Source: Diphasiastrum complanatum (Eukaryota; Streptophyta; Lycopodiopsida; Lycopodiales; Lycopodiaceae). From it: a stretch of 64,000 nt of DNA. Position numbers and translations under genes: made by a program. Where the stretch lies: the NCBI GenBank assembly GCA_029204225.1, contig CM055106.1, positions 40,560,368-40,624,367 on the forward strand, read 5' to 3'. The notes under the pieces were generated by a model that had not been told where the DNA came from, made no database searches, and was given only the letters and a program-made list of their open reading frames with translations. This document shows, one piece after another, positions 23,860 through 36,480 of the stretch (positions are counted from its first letter, which is position 1; each line of letters opens with the position of its first letter).

Positions 23860-25284
23860 ATGGAGATTTATATCCATCCAATATAAATGAATGGGAGCCA
23901 AGTGGATCTCTTGCAGGTGTGTTAGATGTAGTACACGCTGATATTGGACATCTACAATATAGAGGTAGAACTGCAAAAGATCTTGCTAATTGTGAAATCT
24001 TCTTTTATGAATCAATGTACATTCCATATATAAATGAAAATTTTGGGCAAATAGTCCCAATTCCATTACCTAGTTTTGAAAGGATGAATAGGTTGCTCCA
24101 GATGCTACAGTATCAGAATCTTTTGTTGCAAACTATATTATGATATAAAAAATTCATTAAAGATAAGCACAGTTTCAAAAATAGTTCAAATAGGTTGGTT
24201 TATTTCTTTGAATATATTTGTGGATTTCTTTTCAAGTGTCAATGTACACAAAACTCCAACAATGTTTGTATTATCTGAACTTATGGATGAAGGTTGGGAC
24301 AAAAATTCAAATGGAGAAATAGAATGCAGAATTAAAATGTCTTCCATGTGCTTTCGCTATCAAATAGAAAAGAAAATATTGAGCTTATGCTGCCATTATC
24401 AAAGATGGAAAAAGAACAGGAGTACATGGGTGCCACTAGACATTCTAAGCGAAAAAAGATTGAAATAATATACATTGATGCACTTTTGACATGTCTTGAG
24501 GTGGAAGAGGATTGGAGCCTAAATTACATCAGGCGAGAACTGTTGCTCCTACAAGATGAATCGAACTTCATGATTGTTCCTTCATCTGCTTGGGAGAGTC
24601 CCACATTGTACATTTTTTATAATATTGAGTCGATTAGTTCAAGTTACATCACTACATTGGTGTGGCACTGCCTGGCCACCTTCATGGCAGAACACAAATT
24701 GTGTGTTATTGTACTATTTTTGGGACAAAGTATTAAAGAGGGAGTGAAGCTTAAAATCAATGCACAACATAAAACTCTCTATATTTGAGGGTTATCACAA
24801 GCTTGCTACCCCTCTAAAACAAGGTGGAGTGCAAATGCAAAATTTACAACCTGTTCTATATGTCTTGTATAATGCTGATGCACCAAGTAATGTGAGCGCC
24901 TGTGTGCATAGTAAACTCAAATTTTTGAGTCTGTGTTTTCGCCACCAAGGGAAGGGTTCTAAAAAGTTTGTGACTTGTAGCTCGGCTGCTAAAAACAGAG
25001 CAAAACATTGGGAAGGCATCAACTTGAATGTTGAGTCTTTCTCTGCTCTTGAATGGTCGACCTTCTTGTTCAAGTTAGCTTACTATGTGGCGCCGTTATT
25101 AAATTTCATGGGTCACAAACTTAAATGCATCGACACTCCAGAAAACATCGGGGTGACTAAGTCTTATCTCGATGTTGTAAGATCTTTGCAGTCGAATTCT
25201 GAAAGCCAATCGTCCGGAGAACCGCAGTCGAGGGATGTGGGTCCTGACGATGTGAAATTAGATTCAGGTTCAGATAATATTTAG
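23860..25284 (+). pseudogene. Unrecognised coding-like region, frameshifted
   Basis: Four frames follow one another: 23919-24143, 24208-24468, 24348-24788 and 24760-25284. The last two join with a single 1-nt shift near 24.78 kb to give about 310 codons. Readable segments include KRKKIEIIYIDALLTCLEVE, EDWSLNYIRRELLLLQDE, LVWHCLATFMAEHKLCVIVL, LYVLYNADAPSNVSACVHSK and TPENIGVTKSYLDVVRSL, ending in a Ser/Gln-rich polar tail. It looks like a cytoplasmic or nuclear host protein rather than a retrotransposon enzyme, but I cannot name the family. It may be a captured or processed gene fragment, or exons of a decayed gene. Confidence 0.4.
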
Positions 25285-25633
25285 GGCAATGCATAGATGC
25301 ATATCTTTTTAATAGATAGTAAATGCCCCAGGCAGTAGGGGTTGTTACCGCCATTTTTCACAATATAATAGACAAACTCATTTTCAAAACCAGTTGTTAT
25401 GGATGTTTGTTGAATGCCTTATAATATGTTTGAATATTTAAATTTAAATGTGAGATTCAAGATTAGTTGTGATAAATGTTTGTTGAATATCGCATAAGAT
25501 GTTTGAATATATTTAGACACTAGTCATCATGTTGTTGTAGTTATACTGAAAGTATTTTCAATCTGAATGATATTTTTATTGTTAGATGATACCAATTTAG
25601 ATGGATGAAGTTGCTCGTTTCCCCTTGAGTCGA

Positions 25634-25812
25634 TTCGATGGAGTCGATGTCGAGTATGTCGAAGTCGATCCTGCTCTGCTTCCATGCTAAGTCAATGTAG
25701 ATGGAGTCAGAGTCAAGTATGTTGAAGTTGCTCTACTTTCATGTTGAGTTGATGTCGATGGAGTCGTAGTTGGGTATGTCAAAGTCGATCCTGCTCTGCT
25801 TCCTGCATTGTA
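25634..25812. repeat. Three tandem units of about 60 bp (GTCGATGGAGTCG)
   Basis: Units start near 25634, 25694 and 25750 with words GATGGAGTCG, GAGTATGTCGAAGTCGAT and CCTGCTCTGCTTCC. The middle copy is the most diverged. Confidence 0.75.
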
Positions 25813-25843
25813 GAGAGAGAATATTTACATAGTATGGTAGTAC

Positions 25844-26140
25844 TCAAGAAATGAATTCAAGTGAGTAGGAGTTAATGAAACTTAATAAGTTGCATAAAGT
25901 AATATGCTTTTTTGTCAATAGAGGTTTAGTCAAAATATCAGCCAACATAATGTCAATATGACAGTAACTTAATTCGACAACCTTGTTCAAAACTTTTTCT
26001 CTAAGAAAATGAAATTGAACTGCAACGTATTTAGTTCTAGAGACTGCATTAGTGCTTGAATAATTCTGCAGATAGCAAGCCGGACATTTTGTTTGACATA
26101 TATTCTCCCCCACTATCAGTGCATAGGGTTTTGAACTTTT
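25844..26140 (-). pseudogene. Antisense copia fragment: integrase joined to RNase H end
   Basis: On the minus strand TDSGGEYM (integrase) near 26.11 kb is followed within about 100 nt by the RNase H tail (VQFHFLREKVLNKVVELSY and MLADILTKPL). All of RT is therefore deleted. It resembles the larger antisense copia at 27.3-29.6 kb, whose 3' LTR inserted beside it. Confidence 0.75.
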
Positions 26141-27308
<1,168 letters not shown>

Positions 27309-29645
27309 CTCCCACTTAAGCTTACTGCTATGAATCTAATTCTGAATTGAGATTTAACATACCTACTAGAGTAGCATGTTTCTCTCTTGACAAGGGTTTT
27401 GTGAAAATGTCATCCAACATATTGTCAATATGATAGTAACTTAATTCAACTTCTTTACTCCAAACTTTCTCTCTAAGAAAATGAAGTTGAACTTCAATGT
27501 GTTTAGTTCTAGAATGAGTTCGTGGGTTCAGAGATAGAGCTATGCAGCTCTTATTGTTGCAATGGAGTATAGTTGGACTAATTTGTTGGAATTGCAGATT
27601 TTGTAGTAATCTTTTGAGCCAAATGATCTCCTTTACTACTAATGTAGCTGCTACTGATGTAGCTACAATATATTCAGATTTTGTAGAAGACAAAAAAATG
27701 TATTTCTGCTTTCGACTATTCCATGAGATGGGTCCTTTGCAAAGAAACAGACGTAACCAGATATTGACTTTTTGGTATCAATGTCTCCTGCCCAATCAGA
27801 ATCTAGATAATTGACTAATGTAAGTGCAGTTTCTATGATTCTATTATATCACAAAGCATAGTGCTTTGTTGCTTGGATGTACTTCAATACTCTTTGAAGA
27901 GCCTTCTAGTGTTGTAAGCCTAGATTGGACATGTATTGTGATAGTGTGCTTATTGTATATGCAAGATCAGGTCGAGTGTAGATCATGGAATACATAATCG
28001 ATCTGATTATCAACTGATAAGGGTATTTGCACATCTTTTTTTGTTCTACTTTAGTTCTGGGGCACATGTCTTTTGATAGTTTGGATCTTGGATCCATGGG
28101 TGAATCTATTGGCTTACAACTTTCCATGCCATATATGTGAAGTACATTGACTAGTTAGGTTTCTTGGCTTATAGTGATCCTTCTGCTTGCACGATCTCTA
28201 GTGATCTCCATACCAAGTAGGTAGTGAACCAAGCCTGAATCAGTCATTTCAAATTCTTGTGAAACTAGAGATTTTGTTTCGTGCAACAACTGATTCGAAT
28301 TGCTGATGATTAACGAATCATTGACATATAGGTCTATTATGACATAGCTTGGGCTTTATGCTTGAGATATACATTTGAATCTACAGAATAAGGAGTAAAT
28401 TGGTGCTGCAATAAGAAGTGATTAATTCTTTCAAACCAGGCCCTAGGAGCTTGCTTGAGTCCATAGAGAGCCTTCTGCAGTTTGCATACCTTATGCTCTT
28501 GGCCTTGAAGGGCGTAACCTTTTGGTTGATAGATATAAATATCTTCTTGTATGTATCCATTAAGGAATGTTGTCTGGACATCCATCTGATGAATGTCTAG
28601 ATCCTCTGCAGCTGCTATAGCCAACAAGGTTTGAATAGATTGATGCTTTACCACTGGACTGAAGTGTCAGTGTAATCTATTATGTATTCTTGCTCATATC
28701 CTTCAACAACTAATCGAGCTTTCCATTTGGATATTGATCCATCTGGCTTGAGCTTCAGTTTGAATATCCACTTAGTGTCAATCAGTATTGTACCTATAGG
28801 AGGATTAACAAGACTTCAGATCTTGTTCTTCATCAATGAGTTATACTCAGTAGCTTTCCATTTGTCTCCATCTGACTTTGACAATGCTTCTACAATAGAG
28901 ACATGTTCATCATGATTGCGCTTGAGAGATGAATCGATCAGGTGGTTGTTGTTGTCGAGCAGATCTACGAACTGTAGGTTCCTAAGTAGATGACTCTCTT
29001 GGGTGTAAGAAAGTGATGTCTTCTGGTTGTGGTTGAACAATCATAGGTTGAGGCCTATCAATGGTGAGTGGAGTTGTTTGGACAAACTCCTGCATTTGTT
29101 GCTTCTGCTTAAAATCATAGAACTTGTCTTCAAGGAAGATAATATCTTTGTTGACTAATAACTGACCAATTTCAACATCGCAGATACAAAAAATTTGGGT
29201 AACTGAGCATTTGACATCATGGATTGTGTTGCATCCATAAGTGTTCGATTCTTTCTTTCAGTTACTCCATTCTGTTGTGGTGTATAGCTGATAGTGAACT
29301 AATGGTGCCACATGAAGATAAATAGTCTGCCATTTCATCAGGCATATACTCTCCCCCACAATCAGACCGTAGGGTCTTGATCCTTCGACCAGTTTGATTC
29401 TTAGCAAATTGTCTGAAATCTTTGAAACAATTGAATGCCTCAAACTTATTCTTGATGAACATAATTCTACAAGAGAAATCATGAGATCCTTGCACATGGA
29501 TCAAGATTTGGAGGCATATACAAGCTCGATCCAAGAGAGAGTTGTGATAATACTTATGAGACAAAGATTTCCATGGAGGAGTAAGCCAATAGCCTTGGCT
29601 TCGTTGCACATAGAAAGCATGGATTTGTAGCTGGGATGTCCCAAC
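27309..29645 (-). pseudogene. Antisense copia pol: integrase, RT, RNase H
   Basis: On the minus strand, from 29.64 kb downwards: pre-integrase RLGHPSYKSMLSMC, integrase (IMFIKNKFEAF, IKTLRSDCGGEYM), a deletion of the rest of integrase, RT (DKWKATEYNSLMKNK, QMDVQTTFLNGY, YGLKQAPRAWFERI, and TRPDLAYTISTLSQYM at about 27.95 kb) and RNase H at 27328-27693 (SEYIVATS, ARTKHIEVQ-like HSRTKHIEVQLHFLREKV). Many stops and shifts. The 5' part (gag, protease, 5' LTR) is absent because the element is cut at 29.65 kb, where an oppositely oriented copia begins. Confidence 0.9.
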
Positions 29646-29649
29646 CTCC

Positions 29650-31561
29650 TAAATCTTTCCAAGGAGATCAAGCCATGTGAGGCTTGTGCTATTGCAAAAT
29701 CACACAAGAAGGCATATCAAAGATCTTCCATCAAAAGCACTCATCCTTTGGAGTTGATACACTTGGATGTGCACTTCTCATCATCTCAAAGCAAGGGAGG
29801 AGCCACTTGCTTTGTGACCTTTATTCATGATTTCATGAGACATACGTGGCTATATCTTCTTTCTTCGATATCTTTGGTGTATGATCACTTCCTTATATTC
29901 AAAGCATATGTTGAGAAGCAATTCTCATTTAAGATCAAGGCTTTGAGGTGTGATGGAGGGGGAGAGTATATCTCCAACAAATTCCATGACTATTGTGAGC
30001 AAGAAGGTATAAAGAGGAAGTTCTCTTGTGCTTATTCACCATCTCAAAATGGATTGGCCGAGGGGAAGAATAGGTCCTTATGTGAATGTGCAAAAGCCAT
30101 AATGATTGAAGAATATTTTCCTAAAGACTTTTGGGGAGAGGCTATAAATTGTGTAAATTATCTTTGCAATAAACTCCCACATCTTGCTCTTGGAGGAACA
30201 CCATATGAGGTCTTATTCAAAAAGAAGCCTAAGGTTGATTGCCTTAGAGTATTTGGCACTATTTGCTTTGCACATAGTCCCTTGGAAACAAGGAAGAAGG
30301 ATGATCCATGCTCTTGCAAAGGGATCACGGTTGGATATTCATCCACCAAAAAGGCTTATATAGTCTTTGTGCTCTCTACTTCTCAAGTGATTGATAGTAG
30401 AGATGTTATATTCCATGAAGATCAACATCCATCATTTGAAGGGGCCGAGATCAAGTCACCTCAAGATCCATCACCTATCATGCCTATTGAAGACCATCAA
30501 GACTTGTTGGGGTCAAGATTTGAGGAGGAGTTTCCTTGGGTTTACACACCTAGGAGGACATCTAGAGAGAGATCCAAGCCTAAGAGGCTTTCTTATGATG
30601 ACAAAGGCAAGAAAGTGGAGCTTGATTCTACCAATTTTGCATATTTCATCTCACATGAAGAGCCAAAGGATGTTGAAGAGACACTCAATACCAAGGAGTG
30701 CCATGAAGCAAGAATATGAAGCCTTGATCATCAACAACACTTGGGAGCTTGTGGATCCTCCATCCAATAAGCACATCATTGGATCCAAGTGGGTATTTCA
30801 AATCAAGTATAGTCATGATGGCACTATCAACAAGTACAAGGCAAGATTATGTGCCAAGGGATTTGCTCAAATCCATGGACTTGATTATGAAGAGACCTTT
30901 GCACCTGTGGCAAAGATGGTGACAATAAGGATTTTTATATCTATTGCTACCTATTTCAAGTGGAAGGTGTTTTAGTTGGATGTTTCCAATGCATTTCTTA
31001 ATGGTTATCTTCAAAAGGAAATTTACATGGAACAACCTCAAGGATTCATCAAGGATGAATCAAAGGTGTGTTTTCTTTTCAAGAGTCTTTATGGACTCAA
31101 GCAAGCACCAAGATCTTGGTATGAGAGACTCAACTCTTTTCTTATCTCAATAGGTTTCACTCTTAGTGACTTAGCAAGATACTATCTCTCTTTCTTATTT
31201 TGAGGCCGAGTATAAAGAACTCACTACATCAACAAAAGAAGTGCTTTGGATCAAGAGAATTCTATTGGAGCTAAAGTGTATCAAAGAGGAGGAGCTACCA
31301 TTGTTATATTGTGATAATATCTTGGCCCAACCACTTGCAAATAATCCAATTTCTCATGCAAGAAGCAAGCACATAAAAGTGGCACACCACTTTGTGAGAG
31401 AGAAGCTTATTGGAGAAGAGATCTATTTGGAGCATATTGATTCATCATTTTGTATTGCCGATATACTCATCAAGCCTCTACTCAAGAGCTCCTTCATCAA
31501 ACATAGATCCAATCTTGGAATGATTCCAAGATCAATGCTTTTTAGAATAGATATCTTTTAA
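29650..31561 (+). pseudogene. Plus-strand copia pol relic
   Basis: It starts inside the pre-integrase domain (CEACAIAKSHKKAY). Integrase follows in one frame (29748-30719) with HLDVH, RCDGGGEY, and NGLAEGKN retaining the third acidic residue. RT continues after a shift at about 30.7 kb (WVFQIKYSHDG, ETFAPVAKM, a stop in the middle of KVF-LDVSNAFLNG, YGLKQAPRSWYERL). A deletion removes RT from about 31.18 kb to the end of RNase H, which resumes at FEAEYKELTTSTKEVLWIKR and ends ADILIKPLLKSSFIKHRSNLG. It is of the same family as the antisense fragment at 17.2-17.8 kb. Confidence 0.92.
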
Positions 31562-31565
31562 GAAG

Positions 31566-31750
31566 TGTGAAAATCATAAAAAGTTATCTATCATAGCCTT
31601 AGGGGTTTCCTAAGTTTTTATGTCAAGCATCTTGGTGTAGAGTTGTGATAGGGCCAAAAATTGGCATAGATGGCAAATTGCCCAAATCCACATGTAATCC
31701 CTCTATTGAGCCAAAGATGCTTTAACATCAAAGTCTTCTTTAATATAATA
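31566..31750 (+). mobile_element. Start of a copia 3' LTR (truncated)
   Basis: TGTGAAAATCATAAAAAG directly follows the pol stop and purine-rich AGAAG. It resembles the LTR edge at about 17.16 kb read in reverse. Similarity cannot be followed beyond about 31.75 kb, so the LTR is truncated. Confidence 0.55.
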
Positions 31751-31777
31751 CTGCGCAAAACTTTGACAGCAAAATTT

Positions 31778-32089
31778 CTACACCAAACGGGTTCTGTAAT
31801 ACAGAGTCATAATCAAGCTGAACACATATAAACTCATGCATGATATCAACTGCATTGTCAATAATCTGAATGGCAGAAGATCGTGAACCAGCAGATTATT
31901 GTTTTCTCTAGAACCAAGTTCTTCTTGTTCAGGTTCTGCTTCTTTAGAGAAAATTTCTTCCATGTTGTAAAAGTAATTAGTAGGAGGAAAATCTTCAGAG
32001 GTAATACCAGAGTCTTCATCGACATCGAGCAACATTATTACCCGTCTTCTGATTATGCATCTGCCTCTAATTATGCCACGATCAGCCAT
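31778..32089 (-). CDS. Unrecognised minus-strand ORF with promoter-like upstream region
   Basis: 103 codons starting MADRGIIRGRCIIRRRVIM, then an acidic stretch (DVDEDSGITSEDF, EIFSKEAEPEQEELGS) and a hydrophobic C-terminal part that may be read-through. No family recognised. Its start lies 14 nt downstream (minus sense) of a CT tract (32104-32180), itself preceded by a TATA-like TTTATAAATC near 32.25 kb. That arrangement is promoter, pyrimidine-rich 5' leader, ATG. It could be the first part of a retrotransposon gag or a short host exon. It lies between decayed elements, so expression is doubtful. Confidence 0.35.
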   Translation of the reverse strand: MADRGIIRGRCIIRRRVIMLLDVDEDSGITSEDFPPTNYFYNMEEIFSKEAEPEQEELGSRENNNLLVHDLLPFRLLTMQLISCMSLYVFSLIMTLYYRTRLV

Positions 32090-32098
32090 TTTGACATA

Positions 32099-32103
<5 letters not shown>

Positions 32104-32180
<77 letters not shown>
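32104..32180. repeat. (GA)n microsatellite
   Basis: About 77 bp of GA; reads CT in the sense of the minus-strand ORF below it. Confidence 0.97.
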
Positions 32181-32181
<1 letters not shown>

Positions 32182-32699
32182 ACTATGAGCGAAAGATTGA
32201 GATTGAAACGTTGAAGGTATTGGCGATTCACGGATCAATTGATGGATTTATAAAGAAAAAAATTACTGATTAAAATAATCCTAGAAGATTTTAAATCATG
32301 CGATCAGTCTTTCTGACAAGATTGTCATACAATCATGAGATGAAAATACCACTTGTCTGTACGCAATTGTTGACACACGAGATCGTGTGAAGAAAGGATT
32401 ACCATCTCTCCACATGCTGAATTTATTTGGATCAATTTTTGTTAAGAATTGAATTTCGATTGGATCAAATTCAAACCGATTGTTTGAAACTATCCGATTT
32501 TCGACCCATAAGAAAAAAAATTGTAAATTCAATTTTTGATCTTATAAATGTTAAACTTATAAAAACCGGCTTTTATGTCCGAAGACCAATATTGGGAAAA
32601 AAAGACAAGACAGACAGAGAAAGAAACAAGAAGATAGGTGAAGACGCAGAGAACAGGATCGGAAATTAAACTGGAAAACCAACACTGATCGAAAAAGGA

Positions 32700-33150
32700 G
32701 ACTTGATTACAAAGAGACTTCCACATCAAAAAGTGAATCGGAAAAAGAAAATTCACCCAGTCCACCCCTTGATCAGAATGACAGAGATAAAGAAGATATG
32801 GTTGCCCTAGGATTGTCTTCTTCTAAAATCTGGCATGACTATTTTAAGGGGAAAGCCTCAAAAGATGTAGATAGTTATGTATCTCAATTTGAGTCTATTG
32901 CAGCAAGCAATAGAGAAAGTTTAGATGCTGACAAATGAAGGATATTTCTCAGACTTCTCAAAAAAGGAGCCAGAACATGGTATAGCCAGATCGAACCTGA
33001 TCTAATAACAACTTGGAGAGATTTAAAAATCCAATTCTTGAAGCAATTCAGAGAAATTGGTTATTCAACATGAATACTTGCCCAATTGTTGGCTGATTCT
33101 GATGAATCCCCAAGATATTCGGACAGAGCAACTCAAGAGCACCTCTCACC
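32700..33150 (+). pseudogene. Gypsy gag fragment
   Basis: One frame gives SSKIWHDYFKGKASKD, VDSYVSQFESIAASNRES, then a TGA at 32937, RIFLRLLKKGARTWYSQIE and LITTWRDLKIQFLKQFRE, then another TGA near 33.07 kb. WRDLKIQFLKQF is the hallmark of the Retrotrans_gag domain (PF03732). It is a short relic broken by in-frame stops, abutting a repeat shared with 55.4-56.3 kb. Confidence 0.85.
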
Positions 33151-33970
33151 TTAGACCGAGGAGGTCTCTGAGAAGACGAGACTAATGAAGACTGAGAGCC
33201 GAGTATGAGAGCCGAGGAATACTAGTTAGTAATGACAAGTAAGAACTGTGTAAGCCTCATGGTGAATCCCGGAAGATGGAATGACCATGTAGGAACTAGT
33301 ATTTCTAGGCAAATGTAATAAATGCAAGTAGACCCCTCTTAAAGAAAGTAGAGTGAGCCACCTTTTGATGGTGACCTCTAGTGGAGAGCATTATTCCACT
33401 TGTAATTTGTGAAATGTGGAAATTCCACTAGGATGCCACCTAAGAAGCTCTCTTGCTTATTTAAGAGACTCCCTCTTCGTGTAGAGGAGCTTTTTGTGAT
33501 TCGTATCAACTCCATGCTGAAATGAGAAGTGCCCTCACGAGTTTGGTGCAACCATTGAGCTCCTTGATCATGCTTGTTTCTTGAGTGTTGCATTTATGAT
33601 CTTGCCCTTCCCTCCTTTTGTGTGTGGTTGTGGACTGTAGAGTGGATTAGATTTCATGTTTTCTTGTGGATTAATGTAGGAGCCAACATTCAAGTAAACT
33701 AAATAGGCTAGATCTGTGGTGCGATTCTTGCATATCTCTGTACAATCCAGTTCTTGATGTTCTTGGGATGTCCAAGAATCAATAGACTGGTTGGTTTCTT
33801 GATTCTTGGACTTCTAACATGTTGTAGTTTAGTTCTTGTTTCTTGTTTATCAGTTTATGCAAATGTAGCTCAGTTCAGTGTAGTGTAGGATCTGATTTCA
33901 ATCCGCTTTTAGAGTAAGTAGAAATAGAAACTACTAAACGTTCATTGATTTACATGCTGATCTATGAATG
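33072..33970 (+). repeat. LTR-like repeat shared with 55.44-56.33 kb
   Basis: The words TGTT(G/A)GCTGAT, GAGAGCCGAGTATGAGAG, GAAGATGGAA and CCATGT(A/G)GGA recur in inverse orientation at 55.44-56.33 kb. The left edge in both copies holds the end of a reading frame (ESRV then TGA). Similarity is clear for the first 250 bp and weaker after. I take it for the 3' end and LTR of one gypsy family. Confidence 0.55.
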
Positions 33971-34229
33971 AGCGTTCTAGGCTTGCATCCTATGTAGAAT
34001 ATAAGTGCGTTCAAGAGTGACATCCCTGAGTAGTCCTCTGACAAGCAGGACATACAATCTATACTACAACATCCACTTGTTTCCTTCTGCCTGGTTTGGC
34101 ATCATAAAATCAAGAAACCATCTAACGAATGCCTTTGAGTCGGGTAACAGACAAGAAATGGTTCTGAAAAAGTGGCCAGAAAGAATCGAAGTAAACAGCA
34201 AGTCCTCTGGAGCAGGGGATCTGTCAACA
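33180..34229 (+). repeat. Probable gypsy LTR ahead of a PBS
   Basis: The right edge is inferred from GTCAACA at 34229 followed by a TGG-start primer-binding-site-like sequence at 34232. The left edge is uncertain. ORFs within it are short and overlapping on both strands. Confidence 0.45.
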
Positions 34230-34231
34230 TT

Positions 34232-34246
34232 TGGCACCGTTGCTAC
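34232..34246 (+). other. Gypsy-type primer-binding site (degenerate)
   Basis: TGGCACCGTTGCTAC resembles the TGGCGCCGTTGCCGG site common in plant gypsy elements (from memory). A second, better copy is at 42993. It would prime reverse transcription from a tRNA 3' end. Confidence 0.5.
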
Positions 34247-34499
34247 TTGAACCCCAATGCATACTACATCCAACAGCATAGCAACAAAGTCCACACTCAG
34301 ATTACTGCACACATACTCCAATTCTTTCACCACATCTGAGTTTCCACAACTGAACAAAGCCACTTCAATGGCTATCTCATCGCCCATATCCACAGGCTGT
34401 TAGAATCGCAAATTCATTGTTTTTGCAAACACACTAACAGACCTGGATTTGATTCTACTCAAGCTCATGCTCCTCCCATTCCTCGTGCTTGAAATCTCA

Positions 34500-34760
34500 A
34501 CCGGAGCCCCAGCTTCAAATCTCAACCGACACACACTCTCCGATCTCAACTGATGGTCATCCATTACATATCGATCGATGGTGATCTATTGAGAATTCAA
34601 CCGACGCACTGTATCAGATCTCAACCGACGGCAAGCTTCAGATCTCAATCGATGGCCTGTCTCAATTTTCAACCGACAGCCTGTATCAAAGCTCAACCGA
34701 CAAACTATATTCAATCTCAACCGACGAGATCTGCTTCAAATCTCAACCGACGCAGTTCTA
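34500..34760. repeat. Tandem TCTCAACCGACG repeat, array 1
   Basis: Roughly eight copies of (A)TCTCAACCGA(C/T)GG-type units, spaced about 25-35 bp apart, lie in the leader between the PBS and gag. Confidence 0.85.
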
Positions 34761-35420
34761 TATGTCCTAGACAGAAGCAGTTCCTTACCACTTCCACACA
34801 TCGCATTCGCTCATCGCAGCCGCATCAAACCATAAACAGACGCCTTACCCTTGGCCACCTTCATTGCAACAGCAGCTTTGCACTCGTCCACCGTCGCCAT
34901 CGCAAACACCACCAATACCACAAGCATCCACATAACACCGCAAGCAACCGCATACAGAAACACCCTCAATAAACCATTGGGCCCTTTTCCATCAAAAGTC
35001 GTAGTCCGTAGCCCATCGCAGCCACACATGATTGCGCCAGCACTCCATTGTCACAGCTGCCATACAACGGCATATTCTCACAAACGGATCCCTGTCCACA
35101 TCCACAGAATTCCATCGCACCAAACCAACCCCTCGCCTACACTCACAGCAATCGAGTAAACAGACCACCATTGCAAACGACACACCCATCCACTCATCGC
35201 GACCACATTCCCTTCAACCATCGCAGCAACCGTATTCCATCAAGCAATTCCCATCCGTCCGTCGCACCCGCATTCCATACTTGCAACTGCCTTCCATCGC
35301 CAAACCTGCATTCAACCATCGTGACCGCCTTGGGCCATTTAGGCCGCATCCCATTTAGCCATCATCATGTGTTCTTCCACACCACCCTTCACACTACTTC
35401 CGTTCCCTCACGCTAAACTC
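34760..35420. other. Leader sequence rich in CATCGCA/CCGCAT words
   Basis: Degenerate short repeats (CATCGCAACCGCA-like) fill this interval and open several His/Pro/Ser-rich frames on both strands, which I regard as artefacts. No protein motif is recognisable. Confidence 0.5.
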
Positions 35421-35955
35421 TCGACTGGCACCAGAGCCATCTCTCAGATCGCGACCGACACCCATCAGTCAGGTCTCGACCGATGCGCTACAATCAAATC
35501 TCAACTGATGCCACCCTCTTACATCTCAAACGATGGCCCTCAATCAAATCTCAACCGAGGTTAGCACTAAATCTCAACCGACAGCCCTCAATCAAATCTC
35601 AACCGACGGTTAGCATTAAATCTCAACCGACGGTCCTCAATCAAATTTCAACGGACGGTTAACATTAAATCTCAACCGATTCCCTCCGTTAGATCTCAAC
35701 TGACGCCCATCTCTCAGATCTCAACCGACGGCCACTGTTAAATCTCAACCGACACCCTCCATTAGATCTCAACCGATGCCCATCTCTCAGATCTCAACCG
35801 ACGGCCACTATTAAATCTCAACCGACGCCCTCAGTTAAATTTCAACTGATGCGCTACACTCAGATCTGAACCGATGGTCAATATTAGATCTCAACCGATG
35901 CCCATACAATTAGATCTCAACCGACCGTCAGTCTTAAATCTCAACCAACGGCTTG
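35420..35955. repeat. Tandem TCTCAACCGACG repeat, array 2
   Basis: About 20 degenerate copies of ATCTCAACCGACGG, in places forming a higher-order unit with GCCCATCTCTCAG (about 35688-35720 and 35760-35795) or CCCTCAATCAA. The same motif as array 1. Confidence 0.9.
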
Positions 35956-36059
35956 CTTCCACCGGCCCAGATCCACACTAGACGATAGACCTTCCCAATG
36001 ATGTTCTGAACTGACGAGCACGACGTACCTCAAATACACGGCTTGCATCGCCGATTTTG

Positions 36060-36475
36060 CTAACAATCTATCTATCTATCTGCAACGCCATAACGGATAC
36101 ATCAAACCAACTACACGAGCCTGCATATGCATTGGACCGTAACAACCGCATCCAACTGTAACAACCGCCTTCAACCATATCAATGGCCACAGCCGCTCAA
36201 CGTCTATCGTCATCACCACATCTACCATAATCCACCGCACATAACTCCCCTCCCTACCTTCGCATGGAACATCAACCAACACCCATTCGTCCACAGACGT
36301 AACCACCGCATTCCACCACCATTTGCCCTGGAACGATCACCTTACCCTTACCACCATAGTCACCCATCTTCCTCACCTCTGCAATAGACCGCAATTCTAC
36401 GGCCTACGACTACCCATGGCCACCTTTGACCGCAAAACTAAAAAAAAAAAACCCAACACAGAAAAAATTACCAGT
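36060..36475. other. Rest of gypsy leader
   Basis: CAACCGCAT/CCACCGCA-rich text with a (CTAT)n run near 36066-36080 and a short poly(A) near 36441. No gene seen. Confidence 0.45.
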
Positions 36476-36480
36476 ACACA

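Noticed and set aside
34553-35416. His/Pro/Ser-rich ORFs in the leader of the gypsy element
   Set aside because: They follow the minisatellite period and overlap in several frames; the leader lies between PBS and gag.
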